Assembly (NCBI GenBank): GCA_003151825.1
Contig: PLYO01000037.1
Coordinates: 69,396 to 133,395, forward strand
Source of the DNA: Ignavibacteriota bacterium
Lineage (GTDB): Bacteria > Bacteroidota > Ignavibacteria > Palsa-1295
Length of the DNA stretch: 64,000 bases
Direction of reading: 5' to 3'
In this document: positions 43,601 to 50,863 of the stretch, one piece after another
How positions within the stretch are numbered: position 1 is the first letter of the stretch
Layout: each line of letters begins with the position of its first letter
The notes under the pieces: generated by a model
Database searches by the model: none
Told to the model about the DNA's origin: nothing
Seen by the model: only the letters and a program-made list of their open reading frames with translations
Translations under genes and position numbers: made by a program

Positions 43601-44057
43601 GAAGCTATCGCAAGATGAACTTCGCGCATATCAAACGGTCGGCAGCTTGGCATTAGAGATTGATGGAACCTCTGTGATGCTTGATCGTGGGGACATCGAA
43701 ATCTTCGCAGAGGATGTCGAAGGCTGGCTCGTTTCGAGCGAAGGCGCAGTTACGGTCGCGCTCGATACCGCGATGACACCGGAACTTCTTAGCGAAGGAA
43801 TGGCTCGCGAATTCGTAAATCGCGTGCAAAATCTTCGCAAGGATTCAGGATTCGATGTAACAGATCGAATCGCGATCTTTGTTACTTCGGAATCGAGCGA
43901 GATCTTGGATGCAGTAACGAGTCATGCGGATTTTATCAAGCAGGAAACACTGGCCACTGCGATCTCAACCGGCATAACTGAAAACTCTGAGTCCGCATTG
44001 GCAGACTTTGATATTCTTGGGCTTTTTGCGAAAGTCGGGCTGGAAAGAACCCGCTAA
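40617..44057 (+). CDS. ileS: Isoleucyl-tRNA synthetase
   Basis: A class I synthetase of 1146 residues, about 200 longer than E. coli IleRS and of the long, eukaryote-like type common in Bacteroidota. The HIGH-type motif is GTPGIHH, the editing-domain marker is VWTTTPWTLVSN, and the KMSKS loop is KKGQKMSKSKGNIVDPF. No C-terminal zinc finger is visible. The ATG at 40617 is preferred over the GTG at 40587. The stretch about 41220-42060, covering the editing domain, is about 42% GC by my count against roughly 50% on either side. Confidence 0.96.
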   Translation: MYPELRTSVSPDEREHLVLESWKEKNIFKRSVEERDAERVFSFYEGPPTVNGTPGIHHVFSRTIKDAICRYKTMSGFRVERKAGWDTHGLPVEIAIEKELGFRHKNEIVEYGVGKFNEKCKELVYSNISRDAGWRELTERMGYWVNMDDPYITCTNDYVESVWWAIKKFHDARLIYKGFKIQPYCPRCETALSTHEVAQGYKEVIDPTAYVKFKLKNPPMEVLSWIEASTPKDFDVFFLVWTTTPWTLVSNVGLAVKPDANYSLIRNRRGQNSEYLILAHELLNKIEGDIEFIRNYKGHEMLEWRYEPLFTYDLRKFMPLSIRQGFVVVDTPDYKIVAGDFVTMTEGTGIVHIAPAFGEEDFEVGKLVMLPLLNPIDNSGRFVSAVQDLDEMKSEVVQPNLAGLFFKEADPLIFQYLKQRGLLYRKEMFEHKYPFCWRCDTPLMYTVRDSWYIHVTDFKQKLIEENKKINWQPPEIQDGRFGNWLEELKDWGLSRERFWGTPLPIWVSPDDSFRADRSLCIGNFKELLLGHEIDGEVRVEHDEQRSPEGVWEGDSSLFIRGRYKFEPWIIDEKGIAQPFTSLDNFDPHKLLVDQIEFREQSGRAVLRRTPEVIDVWFDSGSMPFAQHHYMRDGETGSIPPPPNYPADFISEGIDQTRGWFYTMHAINTFLFGERAYKNVIVNDMLLDKKGQKMSKSKGNIVDPFAVMTKHGADATRWYLLSAAVPWKPRAFNEDDLGELERKLFGTLTNTYGFFALYANIDSYAYDAKKIISVQKRAEVDRWILSKLNSLVKECREELDAYDLTRPARAIQEFVMEQLSNWYIRRNRRRFWKGEQGEDKQAAYDTLYECLLTISKLMAPLAPFFSDWMYQALSGSGDSVHLAEYPAVNESAIDAPLEKRMESAQIISSLVRQMRERAKLRIRQPLSRILIPVARRAEIDELRKVEDVIREEVNVKKVEYVEAGDSDVIKLKAKANFKSLGAKLGAMMKAVAARVQKLSQDELRAYQTVGSLALEIDGTSVMLDRGDIEIFAEDVEGWLVSSEGAVTVALDTAMTPELLSEGMAREFVNRVQNLRKDSGFDVTDRIAIFVTSESSEILDAVTSHADFIKQETLATAISTGITENSESALADFDILGLFAKVGLERTR

Positions 44058-44226
44058 ATCAGTCGAATTTAGCTGTTTTTATGACGATTTCGATAAATCT
44101 ACGAATAACGGGCTTTGCGTGGATTCTTTCGGTTACAGGGTTGTTTTGACTCATCTATTTTAAAATTCCATGTCTGCATCGCCGAATGAGGGCGCTGCAC
44201 AATGAAATTTTTAGGGAGTCTTAACT

Positions 44227-45195
44227 ATGGCAAAAGCGAAGAAATCGAAAGCCGCCAAACGACCGGTACGACCAGCGAAGCGTACTAAAACGAAGGCGAA
44301 GAAGGCGCCTGCTCGCGCAGTTCGTAAACGTGCAGCTAAACCTCGCAAGGTTCAGTCACGCGCCGCCAAGCGTACTGTTGCGAAACCTACGCGCGCGCGA
44401 GTAGCATCCTTTGCGAAGAAATCCGCAAAGCCGGTTCGTGCCGCTCAAAAGAAAACGGTAGCGAAAAAAACCGCCGCGCCGAAGCTGCGCACGATCACCG
44501 GTTCGAAAATTGCATCGCCAAAAGTTATACGTGCGAAAAAAAGCATCGCCAAAACAATAGCGGCGCCAGTTGCGAAGACGTCCGTCATAGCCACGCGGCC
44601 CATCAAGGCTACGAAGCCTATAAAGCAAAATTTAATGCCAAATAACACGAAGAATAACATAAAAGAAGTAGCACCCGGCGGAGGCGTCGTCCAGCCGGCG
44701 ACGCGATCCGCGCCCGAGATGCGTCTGCGCGCGGACGATGCCGAGATTCTCGCCAGCGCCAAAGAACGCTATGGCCGCAGGGATTTGGATGCGTTTCGCA
44801 AGCTCATCCGCGAGCAGGTCCAGGAAGCACGCGAGGAATTCGAAATTTTAAGCCAAAATATCCTCGATACCTCCGGCGAGTTCGAGGCCGATAACCAAGC
44901 CTATTCGCTCCATACCGCCGAGCAAGGAACCGACGCGATCGAGCGCGAAAAAACGTTCCTTCATGCGCAACGCACCAGCGATTATATTAAAAAGCTGGAT
45001 GAAGCGCTCGAGCGCATTGAACGCGGCACGTATGGCATTTGCATCATTTGTGGCGAACTCATCGAGAAGGAGCGCCTGCAAGCCGTTCCGATCACGCAAA
45101 AGCACGTCGATTGCAAAAACAAAACGCAGCCACGCAAACCCGGCAGCGGCAATAGCGGCTTCCGCGACGAGGAACCGCCCCCCAATGTCGAGTAA
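44227..45195 (+). CDS. DksA/TraR-type protein with histone-like Lys/Ala-rich tail
   Basis: A 322-residue protein of two parts. Residues 1-140 are a low-complexity Lys/Ala/Arg/Pro tail (AKRPVRPAKRTKTKAKKAPA and similar) like bacterial histone-H1-type proteins. Residues about 165-310 are a coiled coil with a C-terminal DksA/TraR finger in TYGICIICGELIEKERLQAV then PITQKHVDC. The finger spacing is exactly C-x2-C-x17-H-x2-C, with His replacing the third Cys. DksA-like proteins act on RNA polymerase; the tail suggests nucleic acid binding. Its place between ileS and lspA matches ylyA in Bacillus. A GGGAGT SD-like site precedes the ATG. Confidence 0.85.
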   Translation: MAKAKKSKAAKRPVRPAKRTKTKAKKAPARAVRKRAAKPRKVQSRAAKRTVAKPTRARVASFAKKSAKPVRAAQKKTVAKKTAAPKLRTITGSKIASPKVIRAKKSIAKTIAAPVAKTSVIATRPIKATKPIKQNLMPNNTKNNIKEVAPGGGVVQPATRSAPEMRLRADDAEILASAKERYGRRDLDAFRKLIREQVQEAREEFEILSQNILDTSGEFEADNQAYSLHTAEQGTDAIEREKTFLHAQRTSDYIKKLDEALERIERGTYGICIICGELIEKERLQAVPITQKHVDCKNKTQPRKPGSGNSGFRDEEPPPNVE

Positions 45196-45196
45196 G

Positions 45197-45240
45197 GTAG
45201 TGCAAACTTTAGTTTGCGCAAACTGAAGTTTGCGCTACAC
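45197..45240. repeat. Two-hairpin repeat before lspA
   Basis: GTAG (45197-45200) and CTAC (45235-45238) enclose two perfect hairpins, GCAAAC-TTTA-GTTTGC (45202-45217) and GCAAAC-TGAA-GTTTGC (45218-45233). It begins directly after the preceding stop and ends 2 bases before the lspA ATG. Compare GCGGGC-TTTA-GCCCGC at 19184: same fold, different stem. Confidence 0.93.
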
Positions 45241-45242
45241 CC

Positions 45243-45854
45243 ATGATTGTTCTTTGGATCAGCGTTTTCGTTGTTCTCGTTGACCAGGCCACGAAGCTGA
45301 TGGTCAAAGGGTCGCCGTGGCATTGGCTGCCGCTCGAAGGCATTCCGTATGGCCATTCGCAGCCGCTTATCGACGACATTTTTCGCATTACCTATATTGA
45401 GAATCCTGGCATCGCGTTCGGAATTAACATTCCCGGATTCAAAGTATTCTTTGCTGTTTTTTCGATTGTTGCGTCCATCGCCATTCTCGTTTATCTCAAA
45501 CGGAATCTTTTCCGGCTTGGGATCGGTGAGCGGATTGCGCTTGCGCTTATTTTAGGCGGCGCGGTTGGGAACCTGATCGACCGCGTGTTTTATGGCGTCC
45601 TCTTTCACGAGCAGCCGCTTTTCTATGGCCGCGTCGTCGATTTTATCGACTTTGGCATTCACCGGAATATGTTCCCTGTCTTTAACGTAGCCGATTCCTC
45701 GGTCACCATCGGCGTCTCGCTGCTTGTCCTTATTCTTATGCGACACAAGAAGGCGCAGACGATTTCGGAAGATAGCGCATCGTTAAGCGCTCCAGCGGAA
45801 GAACCGCGCACGGGCGAACGCTCCACCCAAGCCGCTGAATCCTCTCCAATATGA
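45243..45854 (+). CDS. lspA: Lipoprotein signal peptidase
   Basis: A 203-residue inner-membrane aspartyl protease that removes signal peptides from prolipoproteins. Catalytic Asp residues are in GAVGNLIDRVFYG and NVADSSVTIG; YIENPGIAFGI and RVVDFIDF are further family motifs. It has four membrane helices and a polar C-terminal tail of about 30 residues that is longer than usual. The stop overlaps rluD (ATGA). Confidence 0.95.
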   Translation: MIVLWISVFVVLVDQATKLMVKGSPWHWLPLEGIPYGHSQPLIDDIFRITYIENPGIAFGINIPGFKVFFAVFSIVASIAILVYLKRNLFRLGIGERIALALILGGAVGNLIDRVFYGVLFHEQPLFYGRVVDFIDFGIHRNMFPVFNVADSSVTIGVSLLVLILMRHKKAQTISEDSASLSAPAEEPRTGERSTQAAESSPI

Positions 45855-46921
45855 TTGCGCCGGATGAATCTGGCGCGGAATCTCCGAAGCACCTTGTGGA
45901 AATCACGGTTCCCAAAGGCGAACATTCCGAGCGGGTCGATCACTATCTCGCGCGCGTCATTGCGCATAGTTCGCGCTCGAAAGTGCAGAGTGCAATCGCG
46001 GCGGGAGCCGTACTGCTCAATGGCAAGCCGTTGGAGCGTGCATCCTATAAAGTCCGTGGCGGCGATCTTTTTCAAATTACCATTCCTCGTCCGCCGCCCA
46101 TGCATGCGGAAGCCGAGAATATCCCGCTCGATATTGTTTTCGAAGATGATGCTCTTATCATTATCAATAAGCCGGCGGGGATGGTCGTTCATCCCGCGCA
46201 TGGCTCGCGGAGCGGAACGCTCGTCAATGCACTGCTTCATCATATTCGCGAATTTCGTTCCGATCATCCAAATAGCGATCCGGAAAGACCGGGAATTGTT
46301 CACCGGCTCGATAAAGATACTTCGGGCTTGTTAGTCGTTGCGAAGACGGAAGAGGCTCACCGCAATCTCGCGCGGCAATTTTTTCATCACACTGCACAGC
46401 GTATTTATAATGCAATCGTCTGGGGAAATTTCAAAGAACGCGCAGGTCATATCGAGACGCTTCTTGGTCGTCATCCTCGAGATCGAAAGAAGTTCGCGGT
46501 CATCAACGAGGCGCCACTTTATCTAAAAGAGAAAGAAGGTGGCGGCGGTAAACTTGCGATTACGGATTACGTTGTTCTCGAAGAATTCCTCGGTTTTTCG
46601 CTTGTCGAGCTGCGCTTGCAGACAGGCAGAACACATCAGATTCGCGTCCACATGCAGCATGTCGGTCATCCCGTTTTTGGCGATCCAGTCTATGGCGGTA
46701 TCGCAATGAACGTGATGCGGCAGGACATTCCGCAATGGAAATCGAAGGCCGAGCATCTTTTGGCGCAGCTTCCGCGACAAGCGCTTCACGCCCGCACGCT
46801 TCGGCTTCACCATCCCATGACGGACGAGCTTATGGAGTGGTCGGTTCCGCTGCCGGAGGACATGCAACGAGTAATCGAGGAGATGAAGGCGATAGCTTTA
46901 AGTTTTGATGGCAATGCCTGA
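45851..46921 (+). CDS. rluD: RluD/RluA-family pseudouridine synthase
   Basis: A 356-residue enzyme with an N-terminal S4 RNA-binding domain (RVDHYLARVIAHSSRSKVQS) and the catalytic HRLDKDTSGLLVVAKT, whose Asp is the nucleophile. LRLQTGRTHQIRVHMQHVGH follows. It modifies uridines in 23S rRNA helix 69 if orthologous to RluD; the exact target is inferred. It is the last gene of the cluster and converges with the NUDIX gene, overlapping it by 24 bases. Confidence 0.92.
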   Translation: MIAPDESGAESPKHLVEITVPKGEHSERVDHYLARVIAHSSRSKVQSAIAAGAVLLNGKPLERASYKVRGGDLFQITIPRPPPMHAEAENIPLDIVFEDDALIIINKPAGMVVHPAHGSRSGTLVNALLHHIREFRSDHPNSDPERPGIVHRLDKDTSGLLVVAKTEEAHRNLARQFFHHTAQRIYNAIVWGNFKERAGHIETLLGRHPRDRKKFAVINEAPLYLKEKEGGGGKLAITDYVVLEEFLGFSLVELRLQTGRTHQIRVHMQHVGHPVFGDPVYGGIAMNVMRQDIPQWKSKAEHLLAQLPRQALHARTLRLHHPMTDELMEWSVPLPEDMQRVIEEMKAIALSFDGNA

Positions 46922-47368
46922 AGTGCGATCCGACATCTCAACAGCTCCTCGGAAGAAAGCTGGATATTCAGAGCAAGCGAGCTTCAGCGTACAAGCCTCC
47001 TCAATGGAAAACCATTGAATGATGTCATGCTCCAATGGAGCAAGGTTGCGTGGTGTGCCATTCCACTCTTTGACTAAGTATATGTGACATTCTAATTCAT
47101 CTGGTTGAGCAGGAACCTCAATCTTGCCAAGATATTCCGTTTTGATTGGGATGATTCCAAGTTCTTCCTGAAGTTCTCTATCGAGTGTTTGCTTGAGGGA
47201 TTCTCCTTGCTCCTGCCGCCCGCCGGGCAAATCCCAAACATTCGGGAATGAAATTCTGCTTTTGGCGCGAAGACCAAGCAGAACCTGACCATCCATGCAT
47301 AAAAGTCCAGCGCAACAAATAACGGTCATAGCAATCCTTAACTTTAAAGACCCATCACGATCTTCCAC
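46898..47368 (-). CDS. NUDIX hydrolase
   Basis: A 156-residue NUDIX protein; the box GGRQEQGESLKQTLDREL then QEELG fits G-x5-E-x7-REuxEExGu exactly. The substrate is some nucleoside diphosphate linked to X and cannot be told from sequence. The ATG at 47368 lies inside the preceding EVE gene; an ATG at 47329 would remove the overlap and gives a more typical N-terminus (MTVICCAGLL). The two genes are probably one transcript. Confidence 0.85.
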   Translation of the reverse strand: MEDRDGSLKLRIAMTVICCAGLLCMDGQVLLGLRAKSRISFPNVWDLPGGRQEQGESLKQTLDRELQEELGIIPIKTEYLGKIEVPAQPDELECHIYLVKEWNGTPRNLAPLEHDIIQWFSIEEACTLKLACSEYPAFFRGAVEMSDRTSGIAIKT

Positions 47369-47793
47369 TCCCCCTCCGTCACTGGCGTAATGGAAAGCCG
47401 GGAGCCTTTTTGGAGAATCACCATCTTTTCAAGTCCCTTCGTTTTGCGAAGTTCGTCGATGGAGATCGGTTTCTTCAGGTGCTTGACGTATTTCACCTCG
47501 ACAGCGCACCAGATGGGATTTGCTGCTGTCGCTTTGGAATCGTAGTGGCTATCCTTCGGATCGAAGGCTGTTTCGTCGGGAATCGTCGCGCTTGCGATTT
47601 CGCAAATGCCGACAACTCCCGGTTTCTCGGTATTCGAATGATAAAAGAGCGCCTTATCGCCCGGTTTCATCCCGTCGCGCATGTAGTTTCGCGCCTGATA
47701 ATTGCGAACGCCCGTCCATGCGGTCGTGCCGTCGCGTTTCAGGTCATCGATGGAGTAAGATTCCGCATCGGTTTTTAAGAGCCAGTATTGCAT
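47344..47793 (-). CDS. EVE-domain protein
   Basis: A 149-residue single-domain EVE protein (thymocyte nuclear protein 1/YTH-like fold), beginning YWLLKTDAESYSIDDLKRDG and containing TAWTGVRNYQARNYMR and DKALFYHSN. EVE domains bind modified bases in DNA or RNA. A short GAGTAACGAG-type repeat lies just upstream of the ATG. Confidence 0.88.
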   Translation of the reverse strand: MQYWLLKTDAESYSIDDLKRDGTTAWTGVRNYQARNYMRDGMKPGDKALFYHSNTEKPGVVGICEIASATIPDETAFDPKDSHYDSKATAANPIWCAVEVKYVKHLKKPISIDELRKTKGLEKMVILQKGSRLSITPVTEGEWKIVMGL

Positions 47794-47795
47794 GA

Positions 47796-47836
47796 GAGTA
47801 ATGAGTAACGAGTAACGAGAATGAATAAACGAGTAA
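47796..47836. repeat. Short periodic repeat upstream of the EVE gene
   Basis: GAGTAATGAGTAACGAGTAA, then CGAGAATGAATAAACGAGTAA, repeats every 7-10 bases. On the coding (minus) strand it is pyrimidine-rich and poor in G and lies within a few bases of the ATG. It shares the GAGTAACGAGTAACGAG core with the element between the TIR genes. The rest of the gap to the radical SAM gene shows nothing notable. Confidence 0.78.
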
Positions 47837-47880
47837 AAAACAGGAACATTCCTTGCCTCAAATGACTATCAGCCTTCGGA

Positions 47881-48891
47881 ATGTATAAACCTCCTTACAG
47901 AAATCTCTTCGAGTCTGGCAAACTTGCTCGTCGCGCCGAACAGCTTACCGCGATGCTCGCTTCGTGCAATATCTGTCCGCTCGATTGCAACATAAATCGG
48001 CTGGCGGGAGAGATTTCGCGTTGTTATTCTGCATGGTTGCCAATTGTCTCTTCCTATTGCCCTCATTTTGGCGAAGAGCCGGCGCTCGTGGGTACCAATG
48101 GCGTCGGCAATATCTTTTTCGGGAACTGTAACCTGAAATGCAGCTATTGCCAGAATTACGAGATCAGCCAGCGATGGAAAGAGGAACGAAAAAACGAAAT
48201 TTCTATCGAACGGTTAGCTGAAATAATGATCGAATTGCAGGATATTCATGGTTGCCACGCCATCGGGTTTGTCTCGCCAACGCACTTTGTGCCGCAGATG
48301 GTCGAAGGCATTCTCGAAGCATGCAAATTCGGCTTGCACGTTCCGATCATTTACAATACGAATGCTTACGATTCGGTCGAAGTGTTGAAACTGCTCGCTG
48401 GCATCGTCGATATTTATTTGCCCGACATTAAATATGCGGAAGATGAAATGGGCTATCGTTACTCCGGCGTGAAAGAATATGTTCGTCATTCGCGCGCGGC
48501 GTTAAGCGAAATGCACCGGCAAATGGGTAATGAATTGATAGTTGGGGAAGATGGGTTGGTGAAGCGAGGACTCATCATTCGTCATCTCGTCCTTCCGAAC
48601 GATCTCGCCGGCAGCCGGGAAACGCTTTCGTTTATTGCAAACAATCTTTCGAGTCACGTTACACTCTCGGTGATGTCGCAGTATTATCCCACAAATAAAG
48701 TCACGGCAGAGAATGTGGACAAATTCGAATCGCTGCAACTGCTCAATCGCCGTATCCGCGAACGCGAATATGATAAAGTCCTCGATCTGCTCGATGAGTT
48801 CGGCTTCGAAAACGGCTGGGCGCAGGAATTTGAGAGCCAGGACTATTATCGGCCCGATTTTTCCAACCGAATAATTCCATTTACTCGCTGA
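47881..48891 (+). CDS. Radical SAM protein (pyruvate-formate-lyase-activating-enzyme-like)
   Basis: A 336-residue radical SAM enzyme of the PflA-like group (COG1313 type). The cluster motif is GNCNLKCSYCQNYEIS, with cysteines at about 83, 87 and 90. Extra cysteines in LASCNICPLDCNINRL and RCYSAW, upstream, may bind another metal or cluster. The substrate is unknown and no glycyl-radical enzyme is nearby. It converges with the ogg2-like gene, 20 bases apart. Confidence 0.85.
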   Translation: MYKPPYRNLFESGKLARRAEQLTAMLASCNICPLDCNINRLAGEISRCYSAWLPIVSSYCPHFGEEPALVGTNGVGNIFFGNCNLKCSYCQNYEISQRWKEERKNEISIERLAEIMIELQDIHGCHAIGFVSPTHFVPQMVEGILEACKFGLHVPIIYNTNAYDSVEVLKLLAGIVDIYLPDIKYAEDEMGYRYSGVKEYVRHSRAALSEMHRQMGNELIVGEDGLVKRGLIIRHLVLPNDLAGSRETLSFIANNLSSHVTLSVMSQYYPTNKVTAENVDKFESLQLLNRRIREREYDKVLDLLDEFGFENGWAQEFESQDYYRPDFSNRIIPFTR

Positions 48892-48911
48892 ATGGCGGGC
48901 GCATTGCCATG

Positions 48912-49538
48912 CTACTTTCGGATTTCCCCCGTCTCCATGCTCCAAAAGAGGAGATCGAGTTCATCGAGCGGGATGCCGATCTTGTTTGCGTATTTATGCC
49001 CTTTCTTTTCGATCTCCAGATAGCGCTTTTTCGTTACGCTCTTTGGAATATCTTTGATTACGCCGAGGCGTTTGAGATGCTTGAAAATATGCCGGTCCAA
49101 AATGGCAAGATTTCGCACTCCGATATTTCGCAGAAAGTGCGATGCTTCTTTCATGCCGAGTCCGTTTATCTTCGCGAGCACTATTTCTCGCGCAGCTTCG
49201 GCTGCAAGCGTTGTGTCCATTAAATGATGCGCCAGTTCCTGGAACGATTCGCGGGCAGCCAACAGCCGCTTCGCTTTGGTATTGTGAAAGCGGATATAAT
49301 GCTTCGGGTCGCGCAGATAAGGCGTTGGATCGAATCCGTTGAAAAAAAAGCTATCTCGTTCAAGTTCTAAAATCGTTTTTTCAGCATTTACGGCACTCGA
49401 TTGCGGAGTCAGAATGCAAAACGCAAGTTCATAAAAATATTGGCCCGCTGGCACATTCGAAAATTCTTCAAGTCTCGTTCGAATGGCTTCTTTGGTCTCA
49501 GCATAAGTTGACCACCATGGCTCTGGCAGTTTATTCAT
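48912..49538 (-). CDS. Ogg2-type N-glycosylase/DNA lyase
   Basis: A 208-residue helix-hairpin-helix DNA glycosylase of the Ogg2 group, which removes 8-oxoguanine opposite cytosine and nicks the site. The catalytic Lys and Asp fit ARLINGLGMKEASH-like NGLGMKEASHFLRNIG and LAILDRHIFKHL. It starts within the last codons of mutY (8-base overlap) and is the last gene of the repair group. Confidence 0.88.
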   Translation of the reverse strand: MNKLPEPWWSTYAETKEAIRTRLEEFSNVPAGQYFYELAFCILTPQSSAVNAEKTILELERDSFFFNGFDPTPYLRDPKHYIRFHNTKAKRLLAARESFQELAHHLMDTTLAAEAAREIVLAKINGLGMKEASHFLRNIGVRNLAILDRHIFKHLKRLGVIKDIPKSVTKKRYLEIEKKGHKYANKIGIPLDELDLLFWSMETGEIRK

Positions 49539-50451
49539 GGGCAAGCGCAATCGCTCCTTTCTTGGATTGAGAAATAAAACCCTCTTCTGTTAGCGATAAT
49601 AGAACGGATATGACGAATGGGACGAATTTTGGATCTGCGATCTTATAATGTTTTTTCAAGTGTGATGCGAGGGAGCGTTTTGTGAGCGATTCGTTTTTTG
49701 AAATGATCTGAAGAATTCTTCCGCGCCAAATGCGGCGGGGTTCGCCGAAATATCGCTGCTCGCCCGATATTTGCTTTGTTTGAGATTTCATACTCAGCTT
49801 TCCCGAACTTCGGCAATACAACCCAACGGGGCAAACAGAACATTTCGGTACATTCTTTGTGCAAATCATCGCGCCGAGATCCATCAACGCCTCGTGCCAC
49901 GCCGACGATTTTCCACTCGGAAGAATGGCTGCATCCAATTCATAGATGTCTCGCATGGGAAGCTTTTCGTTTGTATGCCGCATCGGTTTCCACAACCGTG
50001 AAAGCACACGCTCGATGTTCACGTCAACGACCGGCACGTCCGCATTGTGTGCAAACGCAAGCGCGGCGCTTGCGGTATAGAGTCCAACGCCGGGCAGTCC
50101 TTGAAGTTCTTTGAGTTCCTTTGGAAATCGTCCGTGCGCGGCAACAATCTTTGCGGCACGATGCAGGTTCAAAGCCCGGCGATTGTATCCCAACCCCTGC
50201 CACGCGCGGAGCACTTCCGCGCGAGAGGCTGCGGCAAGCCGCTTCACGGATGGAAAGAGCCGAAGAAATTCCGGAAGCTTTTTCTCGACTTGTTTCGTAC
50301 CCGTTTGCTGAAGCATAAACTCACTGACTAAAACAACATAGGGTGAGCGCCGAAGGCCCCGCCATATAAAGCTGCGCCGGTTCCGGCGATGCCAGCCTAT
50401 AAGCACCGGCACGGCCCGCAGCAATCGCGCACGAGTGGCATGGTGGAGCAT
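49531..50451 (-). CDS. mutY: A/G-specific adenine glycosylase (MutY-like)
   Basis: A 306-residue HhH-GPD glycosylase. The catalytic Glu lies in SEFMLQQTGTKQV, the hairpin is LPGVGLYTASAALAFA, the catalytic Asp is in VPVVDVNIERVLSR, and the Fe-S cluster ligands fit C-x6-C-x2-C-x5-C (CTKNVPKCSVCPVGLYC). MutY removes adenine opposite 8-oxoguanine. The C-terminal NUDIX-like domain of classical MutY is missing; instead there are about 80 residues that look like a small winged helix. With VDVN in place of VDGN, a mismatch thymine glycosylase (Mig-like) cannot be excluded. Confidence 0.82.
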   Translation of the reverse strand: MLHHATRARLLRAVPVLIGWHRRNRRSFIWRGLRRSPYVVLVSEFMLQQTGTKQVEKKLPEFLRLFPSVKRLAAASRAEVLRAWQGLGYNRRALNLHRAAKIVAAHGRFPKELKELQGLPGVGLYTASAALAFAHNADVPVVDVNIERVLSRLWKPMRHTNEKLPMRDIYELDAAILPSGKSSAWHEALMDLGAMICTKNVPKCSVCPVGLYCRSSGKLSMKSQTKQISGEQRYFGEPRRIWRGRILQIISKNESLTKRSLASHLKKHYKIADPKFVPFVISVLLSLTEEGFISQSKKGAIALAHE

Positions 50452-50455
50452 CGGC

Positions 50456-50863
50456 TTAACGCGGAATCCCTTCTTGCATTAACCGATTCAAAACCGACTC
50501 ATTTCCGGAAAGATGCAAAAGCGTAGGAAGCATTTCACCCGAAATCCACTCCACTCGGACAAATTCCCGATTATTAATTTCTCCATTCCAAGCTCGAACG
50601 AGAAAATAGGAAATCGCGTACGTCATTCCATTGGAATACGATGCAAGTTCCGAATCCCACCATTCGGCAGCGTCCATTTCGATTCCAAGCTCTTCATGCA
50701 ATTCACGCCGAAGAGCTTCAATCTCTGTTTCGCCGTGCTCGATTTTGCCGCCGGGAAATTCCCAATGCAACGGATAGATTTTTTCAGGACTTCGCTCCCC
50801 CATGAGAACGCATCCATCTTTTAGTATCAGCGCGACCGCAACGCCAATCGGCTCCTCGTTCAT
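50456..50863 (-). CDS. mutT: MutT-like 8-oxo-dGTP diphosphatase
   Basis: A 135-residue NUDIX protein close to MutT: WEFPGGKIEHGETEIEALRR then ELHEELGIE is the NUDIX box, preceded by GVAVALILKDGCVLMGERS. It would remove 8-oxo-dGTP from the nucleotide pool. It starts at the ATG at 50863, overlapping the stop of the upstream permease gene (ATGA), and mutY follows after 4 bases. Confidence 0.85.
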   Translation of the reverse strand: MNEEPIGVAVALILKDGCVLMGERSPEKIYPLHWEFPGGKIEHGETEIEALRRELHEELGIEMDAAEWWDSELASYSNGMTYAISYFLVRAWNGEINNREFVRVEWISGEMLPTLLHLSGNESVLNRLMQEGIPR

